DNA of 53,563 nucleotides. Source: Deltaproteobacteria bacterium. GTDB lineage: Bacteria > Myxococcota_A > Polyangia > Haliangiales > Haliangiaceae. Below, piece after piece: positions 24,283 through 32,429 of the stretch. Location of the stretch: positions 1-53,563 of the forward strand of contig JAIOQA010000356.1 of the NCBI GenBank assembly GCA_021413675.1, written 5' to 3'. How positions within the stretch are numbered: the first letter of the stretch is position 1; every line of letters begins with the position of its first letter. A program made the position numbers and the translations under genes. The notes under the pieces are model-generated. The model saw only the letters and a list, made by a program, of their open reading frames with translations, was not told the origin of the DNA and searched no databases.

Positions 24283-25107
24283 CTAGAGCACCTGACACGT
24301 TGGACAGAAATACGTTGCTCGACCTTGGGTGACGGTCCGTCGAATCAGCGTCTGGCAGCGCGGGCAGGGCGTGCCCTCGCGCCCGTACACGACCAGATAC
24401 TCCGCGTTCTCGCCGGCTTGACCGCTGCCATCGACGAAATCGCGCAGGCTGGTCCCGCCGTGCTCGAGCGCGAACTCGAACACCGCACGGACCTCCTGGG
24501 CCAGGGTCACGGCCTGGGCCACGGTCAGCCGCTTCGCCGGGCGGCTCGGCCGCAGCTTCGCGCGCCACAGCGCCTCGACCGCGTAGATGTTGCCGACCCC
24601 GGCCAGGTTCTTCTGATCGAGCAAGAAGGTCTTCAGCTGGGTCGCGCGGCCGCGGCTGCGCGCGTGCAGGTGCGCGCCATCGACCGATTCGGCGATCGGA
24701 TCCGGTCCGAGCACCGCCAGCGACGGATGCTCGCGCTCGGCGCCGGCGGTGAAGACGTCGACCTGGCCGAACCGCCGCGGATCCACGAACCGCAGCTCGC
24801 GCGCGCCGAGCCCGACGATCACGTGGGTGTGCGGCTCGCGCGGATCCTCGGCGCGGTGGATCCGGAAGCTGCCGCTCATGCCGAGATGAACGAGCAGGCC
24901 GCGCGGCCCATTCACGTCGACGAGCAGGTACTTGCCGAGGCGGCGCAGGCCGGTGATGCGATGACCGACCAGCGTGCGCAGCGCCGCGACGGGAATCGCG
25001 CGGTTCAGGCGGAGCGGCTTGCCGCTGGTCCAGATGCGCTCGATCGTCGCGCCGACTACGGGCGCCAGCGTGCGCCGGACCGTCTCGACCTCGGGCAGCT
25101 CAGGCAA
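24283..25107 (-). CDS. mutM: formamidopyrimidine-DNA glycosylase (Fpg/MutM)
   Basis: The protein removes 8-oxoguanine and other oxidised purines and cuts the abasic site. The family requires the N-terminal sequence (M)PELPEVETV, with the proline as nucleophile after Met removal. Only a TTG start at 25107 gives this, making a 274-residue product of normal length. NxxGVGNIY-type sequence appears as KNLAGVGNIYAVEALW. The C-terminal zinc finger has its four cysteines in CPRCQTLI and YFCPTC. The start overlaps the end of ksgA by 8 bp, so the gene belongs to the tsaD-ksgA-mutM operon. Confidence 0.95.
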   Translation of the reverse strand: MPELPEVETVRRTLAPVVGATIERIWTSGKPLRLNRAIPVAALRTLVGHRITGLRRLGKYLLVDVNGPRGLLVHLGMSGSFRIHRAEDPREPHTHVIVGLGARELRFVDPRRFGQVDVFTAGAEREHPSLAVLGPDPIAESVDGAHLHARSRGRATQLKTFLLDQKNLAGVGNIYAVEALWRAKLRPSRPAKRLTVAQAVTLAQEVRAVFEFALEHGGTSLRDFVDGSGQAGENAEYLVVYGREGTPCPRCQTLIRRTVTQGRATYFCPTCQVL

Positions 25108-25978
25108 CCGGCAACCCCGCGGTCTCGGGGATCGCGACCGACAGCGCCGCGAACTCGGCGAGCGTGAGCGTCTCGCCGCGCCGGATGCCATCGATCGACA
25201 CGGCCGCCAGCGCCGCATCGACCGCGTCGCCCGCGAACTGCGCGCGCAGCGAGTTGCGCAGCGTCTTGCGGCGCTGCCCGAAGGCCGCGTGGACGACCCG
25301 GCTGAAGTGCGGCTCGCTGCCGATCGGATGCCGCGGCTGCGGCAGCGGGATGATCTTCACGACCGCCGAGTCGACCTTCGGCGCCGGCACGAACGATCCG
25401 GCGCTGACCTTCGCGACCATGCCGACGTCGGCGAACATCTGGATCATCACGGTCATCGCGCCGTAGTCGTCGGTGTCGGGCTTGCCGACGATCCGGTCGG
25501 CCATCTCGCGCTGCACCATGACGATGATCTTCGTGATGTCGGCGCGCGCGTCGAGCGCCTTGAAGATCAGCGGCGCCGCGACGTGATAGGGCAGGTTGCC
25601 GCAGACGGTGATCTTGTCGCCGCGCCAGCGCGCCGCCATGTGCAGGTCGTACTTGAGCGCGTCGCAGGCCTCGATGTGCACCGTCTCGAGGTGACCGAGC
25701 TCGGCCTTGAGCACGCCGACCATGTCGGGATCGCGCTCGAGCGCGATGATCTTGCCCTCGTGCGCGCGCTGCGCGAGCCGCGCGGTCAGCGTGCCGAGGC
25801 CGGCGCCGATCTCCACGATCCAGTCGTCCTCGCCGACGACGGTCGCGTCGACGATGGCGCGGAACGCGCGGTCCGAGACCAGGAAGTTCTGGCCGAAGTG
25901 CTTCTTGGCGTGCAGCCCGTGGCGCGCGAGCAGCGTGCGCGCGTCGGGGAATGCGGCGCCGCCGAGCTCGTCGCTCAC
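25100..25978 (-). CDS. rsmA: 16S rRNA adenine dimethyltransferase (KsgA/RsmA)
   Basis: KsgA dimethylates two adjacent adenines in helix 45 of 16S rRNA, a late check on small-subunit assembly. The protein has KKHFGQNFLVSDRAFRAIV at the N-terminus and the SAM-binding motif VEIGAGLGTLTARLA. The acidic SAM contact is ALERDPDM, and the catalytic motif is GNLPYHVAAPLIF (NLPY). The C-terminal domain has FGQRRKTLRNSL. GTG 25978 overlaps the tsaD stop as GTGA, which fixes the start and gives 292 residues. Confidence 0.95.
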   Translation of the reverse strand: MSDELGGAAFPDARTLLARHGLHAKKHFGQNFLVSDRAFRAIVDATVVGEDDWIVEIGAGLGTLTARLAQRAHEGKIIALERDPDMVGVLKAELGHLETVHIEACDALKYDLHMAARWRGDKITVCGNLPYHVAAPLIFKALDARADITKIIVMVQREMADRIVGKPDTDDYGAMTVMIQMFADVGMVAKVSAGSFVPAPKVDSAVVKIIPLPQPRHPIGSEPHFSRVVHAAFGQRRKTLRNSLRAQFAGDAVDAALAAVSIDGIRRGETLTLAEFAALSVAIPETAGLPVA

Positions 25979-26991
25979 GCGCGCCTCCCGGGCAGCGGCC
26001 ACGACGCCCGCGCGTTGAGGTCGAGGCCCGCGCGCTCGCCGGCGGCGAGGTGCCAGTATCCAGCCGACGCGATCATCGCGGCATTATCGGTGCAACGCGC
26101 CGGCGGTGGCACGTAGACCCGGAAGCCATCCTCCTCGCCCGCGGCGCGCATCGCCGCGCGCAGCCCGGAGTTCGCCGCCACACCGCCGCAGATCTGCACA
26201 TGCTCGATCGCGAGGCGCCGCGCCGCGCGCCGCGTCTTGCGCACCAGCACCTCGACGATCGCGTGCTGGTAGCTCGCGCAGACATCGGCGAGCGCCTTGC
26301 CCTCGGGCACGCCGTGCGAGCGCACGTGGTGGAGCAGCGAGGTCTTGAGGCCGCTGAACGAGAACGCGTCGCCGGTGTCGCGGCTGACCATCGCGCGCGG
26401 GAACTCGATCGCGTGCGGATCGCCGTCCTTCGCCAGCCGATCCACGACCGCGCCGCCGGGATACCCGAGGCCGAGCAGCTTGGCGCCCTTGTCGAAGGCC
26501 TCGCCGGCGGCGTCGTCGCGGGTCGCGCCGAGCTCGACGACATCGCCGTGGCCGTCGACGCGGACCAGCGACGTGTGGCCGCCGGAGACGATCAGCGCGA
26601 GGTGCGGCAGCGGCGGCGGATCGCCGTCGAGGTAGACCGCCGACAGGTGGCCCTCGAGGTGGTGCACGCCGACCAGCGGCAGGCCGCGCACCCAGGCCAG
26701 CGCCTTCGCGGTCTCGAGCGCGACCAGCAGCGCGCCGACCAGGCCAGGGCCGCAGGTCACCGCGACCGCGTCGATCTTGTCGAGGCTGACGCCAGCCTGA
26801 TCGAGCGCGCCGCGCAGCACCGGGATCACGTTGACGACGTGGGCGCGCGAGGCGAGCTCGGGCACCACGCCGCCGTACGGCGCGTGGACCTCGTTCTGCG
26901 ACGCGACGACATCGGCGAGCACGCGCGTGCCGTCCTCGACGACCGCGGCCGCGGTCTCGTCGCACGAGCTCTCGAGTCCGAGGACCAGCAC
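25975..26991 (-). CDS. tsaD: tRNA N6-threonylcarbamoyladenosine transferase TsaD
   Basis: TsaD makes t6A37 in ANN-decoding tRNAs together with TsaB and TsaE. The 338-residue protein begins VLVLGLESSCDETAAAV. It has the metal-binding HHLEGHLSAV, the nucleotide loops SGGHTSLV and KLLGLGYPGG, the VCASYQHAIVEVL helix, and CGGVAANSGLR near the end. The GTG at 26991 has GGAGA 5 nt upstream. It is first in the tsaD-ksgA-mutM operon and is preceded by a structured 216-bp leader region. TsaB and TsaE are not encoded nearby. Confidence 0.95.
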   Translation of the reverse strand: MLVLGLESSCDETAAAVVEDGTRVLADVVASQNEVHAPYGGVVPELASRAHVVNVIPVLRGALDQAGVSLDKIDAVAVTCGPGLVGALLVALETAKALAWVRGLPLVGVHHLEGHLSAVYLDGDPPPLPHLALIVSGGHTSLVRVDGHGDVVELGATRDDAAGEAFDKGAKLLGLGYPGGAVVDRLAKDGDPHAIEFPRAMVSRDTGDAFSFSGLKTSLLHHVRSHGVPEGKALADVCASYQHAIVEVLVRKTRRAARRLAIEHVQICGGVAANSGLRAAMRAAGEEDGFRVYVPPPARCTDNAAMIASAGYWHLAAGERAGLDLNARASWPLPGRRA

Positions 26992-27042
26992 GTCAGGTCT
27001 CCGGATCGGGGCAGGGCAGGGCGCGCACGGGCGCAGTCGAGC

Positions 27043-27103
27043 AAGAAGCGCCGCTCGCCGCAAGTCCCTGCGCCTGTGAGGCTTGCGCCTCCAGGCGCTT
27101 CTT
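27043..27103 (-). promoter_or_regulatory. tsaD leader with two mutually exclusive hairpins
   Basis: GCGCCTG (27070-27076) pairs with CAGGCGC (27092-27098), enclosing GAGGC/GCCTC with a TTGC loop; together this is a 12-bp stem with one bulged base. Separately, AAGAAGCGCC (27043-27052) is a perfect 10-base complement of GGCGCTTCTT (27094-27103). The second pairing uses bases of the first, so both cannot form at once. On the minus strand this lies 50-110 nt before the tsaD start, where an attenuator or other RNA switch would sit. Confidence 0.4.
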
Positions 27104-27142
27104 CGATCGATCGGCCCCGTCGAGGACGACGGTCCCGATCTC

Positions 27143-27180
27143 CTCCGGAACCGGAGAGTTTCGAATTTGATGACAAATTC
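27143..27180. promoter_or_regulatory. two adjacent inverted repeats
   Basis: CTCCGG-AA-CCGGAG (27143-27156) is followed by GAATTTG-ATGA-CAAATTC (27163-27180). The second is unusually AT-rich for this genome. They may be an operator or promoter region for tsaD, or the terminator of the minus-strand gene ending at 27208. Confidence 0.35.
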
Positions 27181-27207
27181 TCGGGCGAGTCGATGCGGCG
27201 CGCCAGC

Positions 27208-29679
27208 TCACGGGCCCTGCAGCAGCTCGCGGATGCGATCGGCCTCGTCGCCGCGCGGCGAGAGCTCGAGGAATCGACCGTAGGCGGCGCGGGCTTCGTC
27301 GTAGCGGCGCACCGCCCACAGGATCTTGCCCTTCATCGACCACGCCGCCGGATACGCGGCGTTGAGATCGATCGCGCGGGCGATCGACGCGAGCGCATCC
27401 TCGGTGCGCGACTGCCGGCGCAGCACGTCGGCCTTCACGACCAGCGCCCGCGAGGTCGCCTTTTCGGCGAGCGAGCGGTCGACCAGCGCGAGCGCCTGAT
27501 CGAGGTCGCCGTCGTCGAGGGCGGCGCGGGCCTCCTCGAGGAGCTTGCGGTACTCCTTGTCGGCGCCCGCGTCGCCGGGCGCGCCCGCATCGGCGCGTCC
27601 CCGAGCGTCCGGAGCGGCGTCGACGGGCGCGGCGACCGCGAGGGCGGCGTCTGGTGGTGTGGCGGTGGTCGGCGCGTCGCTCGCGACCAGCGCGACTGTC
27701 GCCGCATCGCTGCTGATCGAGGCGACGCCGGCGACGCGCGCCGACGTCGGGCCGCCGCGACCGAAGAGCCACCAGCCACCGAGCGCGGCCGCGCCGCCGA
27801 CGGCAGCGATCAGCGGCCAGCGCCGCGGCGTCGCGGTCTGGAAGGGCGCCTGGGTCGTGGCCGCGCGCGGGCCCGCGCGGCGCGGCAGCTCCGTGGTTCC
27901 CGGCGGTGGGTTGCGACTGTTGGTGCGCGCGCGGGTCTTCACGACCTGCGGCCGATCGGCGTCGGTCGTGGCGCGCGCCGCGGCGGAGGTCGTCGGTGCG
28001 GGCGTCGCGGCGCTCGTGCTTGCGGCGCTCGCGGCGCTCGTGCTCGCGGCGCTCGCGGCGCTCGTGCCCGCCGGACTCGTCGCGGGTTCGGTCGACGCGA
28101 GCGCCGCGATCACCTCGGGCGCGAGCGCTGCGTCCTCGGTCCGCTTCCGTGCGGCGGCCTTGGCCTGGACCTCTGCGCGCTCGACCTCGTCGAGCACGTC
28201 CTGTGACAGCTCGACCGCCGCCATCGGACGCGAGGCGCGACGCGGCTGGATCGTGACGAGCTCGCGCTGCGGCGGCGTGTCGTCGTTGTCGTGGCCCGCG
28301 CCCACCTCGCCGAACGCGCTCGCGTGATCGGCGCCCATCGAGCCGACCGCGCGCCGTGGACCGGAGTTGTCGTCGACGACCAGCGGCGGGGGGAGGGGCG
28401 TCGCGCCGGCGTAGTCGTCGATCTCGTCGAGCACCAGCGCCTGCGGCGCGACCGGTCGCAGCGGCCCCTTCGGCGCTTCCTCGGCCTCGCTGTCCTCGCT
28501 GTCCTCGTCGTCGGGCGCGAGGATGTCGGCCTGCTCGATCGCGATGTCGATGCGGCTCGTGCGCCGCGGCCGCTCGTCCCCGGCGGGCGCGTCGCTGAGC
28601 GCGTCCATGTTGACGGTCGCGACCGGCTCGCTGCGCCCGAGCATCTCGTCGGGCGAGCCCTGGCGCGCCGGCGTCTCGTCGATGTGGCTCGCGACCACCC
28701 ACTCGCCGCTCGGCGTATCGGTGATCTTCGCGCCGGGCTGCTCGACGAGCAGGCCCTCGAAGTACAGCTTCGCGATCACCTCGAGGCACTCGAGATCGCC
28801 GTAGTCGCTCGCGTCGATCACCTCGAGCAGGCTGCGGCGCCCGTCGAACAGCTTGAGGATCGCGTTGTGCTCGTCGGGGATCTCGCCGAGCCGAGCCGAC
28901 AGCTCCTTCACGTCGACCTCGAACCGCGACTCGAGCGGCGGCAGTTGCTCGAGGAGCCGGCCCCACTCGTCGAGCCGGCGCATGCCCTCCATGAGCAGCG
29001 CCTGGGTCGACATCTCGATCACATCGCGACGGCGCACCGTACGGAACACGACCTCGAAGCCGCCATCGCTCCACGTGAGCAGGCGATAGACCGCGTCCTC
29101 GCCGGACAGCGGCCCGGCCTCGGCGTCGATGACCTTGCCCTCGCGGAAGAAGATCGCGGCCTGCTTGCCCTGCTCGTTGCCGAACTGGATGAGGCCCGAC
29201 TTGCGGCTGACCTCGATCGTCTGGATGAGATCGACGACCGCGATATCGGTGAGCCGACCGGTGAAGCGGGTCTTGCCATCGCGGCGCTCCTCGATGCGCG
29301 CGCGCTGGCGCTTCTCGAGGAGGATCCGGACCCGCGTGACGATCTCCTTGATGTAGATCGGCTTGGTCAGGTAGTCGTCGACGCCGAGCTCGAGGCCGCG
29401 GATCTTGTGCTCGATCTCGGTCTGCTGGGTGAGGAAGACGAACGGGATCTCGGCCCACGCCGGGGTGTTCTTCACCTTGCGCGCGAACGCGAAGCCGTCG
29501 ACCTCGTCGAGCGCGGTCTCGCACATGATGAGGTCGGGCGCCGCGAGCGCCATCTTGTCGAGCGCGTCCTTGCCGTTGACCGCGGTGGTCACGTTGAACC
29601 CCGCCTTGCGCAACGACACCTCGAGCACCCGAAGGCTTCGGGGGTCGCCATCGACCAGGAGCAAGCTCTGCTTGGACAC
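27208..29679 (-). CDS. pseudo-receiver / DUF4388 / TPR regulatory protein
   Basis: The 823-residue protein starts with a receiver-like domain: LLLVDGDPRSLRVLEVSL, LTKP with the conserved Lys near residue 107. The phosphoacceptor position reads LIMCETALDEVDG, so Asp is replaced by Glu. A DUF4388-like region follows (TGRLTDIAVVDLIQTIEVSRKSGLIQFGNEQGKQAAIFFREGKVIDAEAG), and then a second related helical segment. A long acidic and Ala/Ser/Thr-rich disordered region comes next. A transmembrane helix (WPLIAAVGGAAALGGWWLF) and C-terminal TPR units (KEYRKLLEEARAALDDGDLDQALALVDRSL) complete it. It is probably a membrane-anchored signalling scaffold that does not depend on ordinary phosphorylation. It starts at GTG 29679 and diverges from larA. 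Confidence 0.85.
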   Translation of the reverse strand: MSKQSLLLVDGDPRSLRVLEVSLRKAGFNVTTAVNGKDALDKMALAAPDLIMCETALDEVDGFAFARKVKNTPAWAEIPFVFLTQQTEIEHKIRGLELGVDDYLTKPIYIKEIVTRVRILLEKRQRARIEERRDGKTRFTGRLTDIAVVDLIQTIEVSRKSGLIQFGNEQGKQAAIFFREGKVIDAEAGPLSGEDAVYRLLTWSDGGFEVVFRTVRRRDVIEMSTQALLMEGMRRLDEWGRLLEQLPPLESRFEVDVKELSARLGEIPDEHNAILKLFDGRRSLLEVIDASDYGDLECLEVIAKLYFEGLLVEQPGAKITDTPSGEWVVASHIDETPARQGSPDEMLGRSEPVATVNMDALSDAPAGDERPRRTSRIDIAIEQADILAPDDEDSEDSEAEEAPKGPLRPVAPQALVLDEIDDYAGATPLPPPLVVDDNSGPRRAVGSMGADHASAFGEVGAGHDNDDTPPQRELVTIQPRRASRPMAAVELSQDVLDEVERAEVQAKAAARKRTEDAALAPEVIAALASTEPATSPAGTSAASAASTSAASAASTSAATPAPTTSAAARATTDADRPQVVKTRARTNSRNPPPGTTELPRRAGPRAATTQAPFQTATPRRWPLIAAVGGAAALGGWWLFGRGGPTSARVAGVASISSDAATVALVASDAPTTATPPDAALAVAAPVDAAPDARGRADAGAPGDAGADKEYRKLLEEARAALDDGDLDQALALVDRSLAEKATSRALVVKADVLRRQSRTEDALASIARAIDLNAAYPAAWSMKGKILWAVRRYDEARAAYGRFLELSPRGDEADRIRELLQGP

Positions 29680-29761
29680 GGATTCGTTCGCGGTTGCGCC
29701 CGGCAGCAGACGAGCAACCGGCGAGATGGTACCCGACCGCGCGAGGCGCCGCCAAATTCGG

Positions 29762-29767
29762 TACCGT
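29762..29767 (+). promoter_or_regulatory. leaderless-type -10 box of larA
   Basis: TACCGT lies 6 nt before the GTG at 29774, in the divergent gap with the pseudo-receiver gene. No ribosome binding site lies between it and the start codon. Confidence 0.35.
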
Positions 29768-29773
29768 CACAAC

Positions 29774-30940
29774 GTGCGGATCTCGTTGCCGTACGGAACA
29801 TCGCCGATCGAGCTCGACCTCGGCGATCGCCCGGCGTGGGTGATCGATGCGCCGCCGCCCCCGCCGGCGCGCGACGCCGGGGCGACGCTCGCAGCGGCCC
29901 TCGATGCGCCCGTCGACAGCCCACCCCTCGAGGACCTGGTGCGCGCCGGTGACCGGGTCACGCTGATCGTCAGCGACGCGACGCGCGACGAGCCGCGCGA
30001 CGCGATGGTCGCGGCGATCCGCGCGCGCCTGCCGGCGTGCCGCCTCACGCTCGCGATCGCGACTGGCACCCATGGCCGCTGCCGCGTTGCGCGGCTGAGG
30101 ATCGACCCGGCGCGGCTCGCCGGCGCGGCGATCGTCGACCACGACGGCAACGTCGACGACGATCTGGTCGACGTCGGCGCCACCTCGCGCGGCACGCCGG
30201 TGCGCCTGCACCGCGCGCTCATCGAGGCCGACACGGTGGTCGCGACCGGCTGCATCCGCCCGCACTACTTCGCGGGCTGGGGCGCGGGCGCCAAGGCGAT
30301 CTTCCCCGGGCTCGGCCAGACCGCGTCGATCCGCCAGAACCATCGGTTGAAGGCGGCGCCCGGCGCGGTCGCGGGCGCGATCAGCGGCAACCCCTGTCGC
30401 GACGATCTCGAGGAGGCCGCGCGCCTGATCCCTGGCCGCCGGTTTCTCCTGAACGTGCTCGGCGCGCCGACCCCGGCGCCGGCCAGCATGCTCTTCGGCG
30501 CCGTCGCGGGTTCGGTCGAGGGAGCGTGGCGCGCGGGGGCGAATATCGCGACCCCGTGGTTCACGGCGACCGGGCAGGGCGGCGCAGTGGTCGTGGCATC
30601 GGATGCGCTCCCCGTGACCGCGTCGCTGTATCAGGCCGCGAAGATCGTGGCCGCGGTCGCGCCGCTCGCCGTTCCCGGCGGCGCGATCGTCATCGTCGCC
30701 GAGTGCGTCGATGGCATCGGGCCCGTCGAGGTGGTGAACCGCGCGATCTTCGAGCTCGGCATCCAGCCGCGGCTGCCCCCCGACTGCACGGTATTCCTCG
30801 TCTCGGGCATGCCGCTCGAGGTCGCCCGCGCCGGGTTTGCGATTCCCCGACCGACGGTGCAGTCGGTGCTCGTCGAGCGAACGGGACCGGTCGTGATCGT
30901 GCCGCGCGCGAGCCAGCTCCTGATACGGTGCGCGCCATGA
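29774..30940 (+). CDS. larA: LarA-family nickel-pincer racemase
   Basis: LarA interconverts D- and L-lactate, and relatives act on other 2-hydroxyacids, using a covalently bound nickel-pincer nucleotide. The 388-residue protein has IVSDATRDEP, ATGTHG (metal-facing His), VDHDGN and CIRPHYFAGWGAGAKAIFPGLG (His and the cofactor-linked Lys). RQNHRL holds another active-site His. The canonical ATGTHR reads ATGTHGRC here. The cofactor-making genes larB, larC and larE are not in the window, so the substrate and cofactor supply are uncertain. The last codons overlap rsmG as ATGA. Confidence 0.88.
   Translation: MRISLPYGTSPIELDLGDRPAWVIDAPPPPPARDAGATLAAALDAPVDSPPLEDLVRAGDRVTLIVSDATRDEPRDAMVAAIRARLPACRLTLAIATGTHGRCRVARLRIDPARLAGAAIVDHDGNVDDDLVDVGATSRGTPVRLHRALIEADTVVATGCIRPHYFAGWGAGAKAIFPGLGQTASIRQNHRLKAAPGAVAGAISGNPCRDDLEEAARLIPGRRFLLNVLGAPTPAPASMLFGAVAGSVEGAWRAGANIATPWFTATGQGGAVVVASDALPVTASLYQAAKIVAAVAPLAVPGGAIVIVAECVDGIGPVEVVNRAIFELGIQPRLPPDCTVFLVSGMPLEVARAGFAIPRPTVQSVLVERTGPVVIVPRASQLLIRCAP
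30924..30929 (+). promoter_or_regulatory. possible leaderless -10 box of rsmG inside larA
   Basis: TACGGT lies 7 nt before the rsmG ATG at 30937, within the last codons of larA. It could give rsmG its own leaderless transcript in addition to read-through from larA. Confidence 0.25.
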
Positions 30941-31503
30941 GCCCGGACGCGACGATTCCTGCGGCACTCGAGCCGGTGCTGGGTCGCTACGCCGATCTGC
31001 TTCTCCGATGGAACGCCAAGATCAACCTGACCGCCGCCGGGTCCCGGAATGACGCATTGCGACATATCGCGGATTGTATGGCTGTCGTCCAGGTCATCCC
31101 GCCGGACACCCGCCGACTCGTCGATGTCGGCAGCGGCGGCGGACTCCCTGCGGTCGTGATCGCGGCAGCGCGTCCCGAGATCGAGGTCGTCGCCGTCGAG
31201 CCGACCAACAAGAAGCACGCGTTTCTCCGGACGGCCAGTCGCGAGCTCGCCCTGCCGAACCTTCGACCCGTCGCCGCTCGGATCGAAGACTTCGTCGAGC
31301 GCGACTTCGACGTCGCCACCTCGCGCGCGACCTTTGCCCTCGACGAGTGGCTCTCCCGCGGCCTCGCCCTCGTGCGGGTCGGCGGCGTCGTGATCGGCAT
31401 GGAGGCGATCGTTCAGGTCAGCCTCGATGACGAGACCACCCGCCACACCTACGACTTCGACGGCAAGACCCGCGCGATCATCGTTCGTCGCCGCGCGCAC
31501 TAG
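30937..31503 (+). CDS. rsmG: 16S rRNA guanosine methyltransferase RsmG (GidB)
   Basis: RsmG methylates N7 of a conserved guanine (G527 in E. coli numbering) in 16S rRNA. The 188-residue protein has LLLRWNAKINLTAA at the N-terminus, DVGSGGGLPAVVIA (SAM site), VVAVEPTNKKHAFLR and TSRATFALDEWLSRG. It is a little short but complete. The ATG overlaps the larA stop. In most bacteria rsmG is followed by parA-parB; here it is followed by a 2.6-kb gene-free repeat region that contains parS-like sites. Confidence 0.93.
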   Translation: MSPDATIPAALEPVLGRYADLLLRWNAKINLTAAGSRNDALRHIADCMAVVQVIPPDTRRLVDVGSGGGLPAVVIAAARPEIEVVAVEPTNKKHAFLRTASRELALPNLRPVAARIEDFVERDFDVATSRATFALDEWLSRGLALVRVGGVVIGMEAIVQVSLDDETTRHTYDFDGKTRAIIVRRRAH

Positions 31504-31743
31504 CCGCTGCCGTCGCAGGGCCAGTGCGCTCGCAATCGCCGCTCGTCGAAGCTGGGGAGCGCTGGTCGTCGTCCGGCGCTGCATCGCTCGATGTGGCCAC
31601 CTGCGCCGACCGGTAAGCGCGCTTGTCGCTGGTGTTGGCTCGCCGAAAGCGTGGCGCGCGGTTCGGACTGCCGGAGTCACCCGGCCCAACCCATCTTGCT
31701 TCCGGATCCGCCGAGCGCGCGATGGCGACTTGTTGTGGCTTGC

Positions 31744-31759
31744 CGTTCCACGTGGAACG
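31744..31759. promoter_or_regulatory. parS-like site (perfect palindrome)
   Basis: CGTTCCACGTGGAACG is a perfect 16-bp palindrome built from the TTCCAC/GTGGAA half-sites of the conserved ParB-binding site TGTTnCACGTGnAACA. It differs from the consensus only in the outer bases. Confidence 0.65.
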
Positions 31760-32015
31760 CCCGCCGCCGCGCGCGCCACGAGGGAAGTCCGGTTGTCCTT
31801 GTCTTGGGCACGCCAGCTACCCGGATCCGCAACACGACCTGCGACGCCGACCGCTCGGCGCATGTCTCCCTCCGGGGTTGGTCTTCGTGGGTCCCTCCGG
31901 GGTTGGTCTTCGTGCCCCTCCGGGGTTGGTTTCGCGGGTCCATCCGGGGTTGGTTTCATCCGGTCCCGACGCCGGTTGCTCCTGCTCCTCTGCGGGTAGA
32001 CCCTCCGGGGAGGGG

Positions 32016-32143
32016 TTCCGGCGCGGCACGCCCGCCGCGGGCTGTGCTTCCGCCGGCCTCGGCAGTGCCGATCTCGCCGCTCGACCCAAGGATCGCTCCC
32101 GCCAATCGACCGGCGCTGATCTCGCCGTCGCGCCGGGGGAGTT
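32016..32143. repeat. ~128-bp direct repeat, copy 1
   Basis: This begins TTCCGGCGCGGCACGCCC and ends near GTCGCGCCGGGGG. It matches 32226-32358 with scattered substitutions, a shift of about 210 bp. The shared part includes GCCAATCGACCGGCGCTGAT. Confidence 0.75.
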
Positions 32144-32225
32144 CGAGAGATTCCTGCCCCTCCGGGGTTGGTTTCCGGTTGGCAACACGAGTGCGGGCAG
32201 AGTTTCCTGCCCCTCCGGGGTTGGC

Positions 32226-32358
32226 TTCCGGCGCGGCACGCCCGGCGCGGGCAGTGCCTCCGCCGGCCTTGCTAGTGCCGATCTCACCGGCCGATCCGAG
32301 GATCGCTCCAGCCAATCGACCGGCGCTGATCTCGCCCGGTCGCGCCGGGGGTAGTTCG
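32226..32358. repeat. ~130-bp direct repeat, copy 2
   Basis: This is the second copy of the 32016-32143 unit. It carries changes such as ATCTCACCGG for ATCTCGCCGC, so the duplication is not recent. Confidence 0.75.
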
Positions 32359-32385
32359 CACCGAAATCGCAATGGTGCTGATCTC

Positions 32386-32429
32386 GGGCCCATCCATCCG
32401 GGCCCATCCATCCGCGGGCCCATCCATCC
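32386..32429. repeat. three copies of GGGCCCATCCATCC
   Basis: A 14-bp unit occurs at 32386, 32400 and 32416. The first two copies abut and the third follows after 2 bp. Confidence 0.85.

Noticed and set aside
26993..30967. Very long minus-strand frame of over 1300 codons
   Set aside because: It is a shadow of the pseudo-receiver and larA genes in high-GC DNA. Its translation is Arg/Ala-rich without domains.
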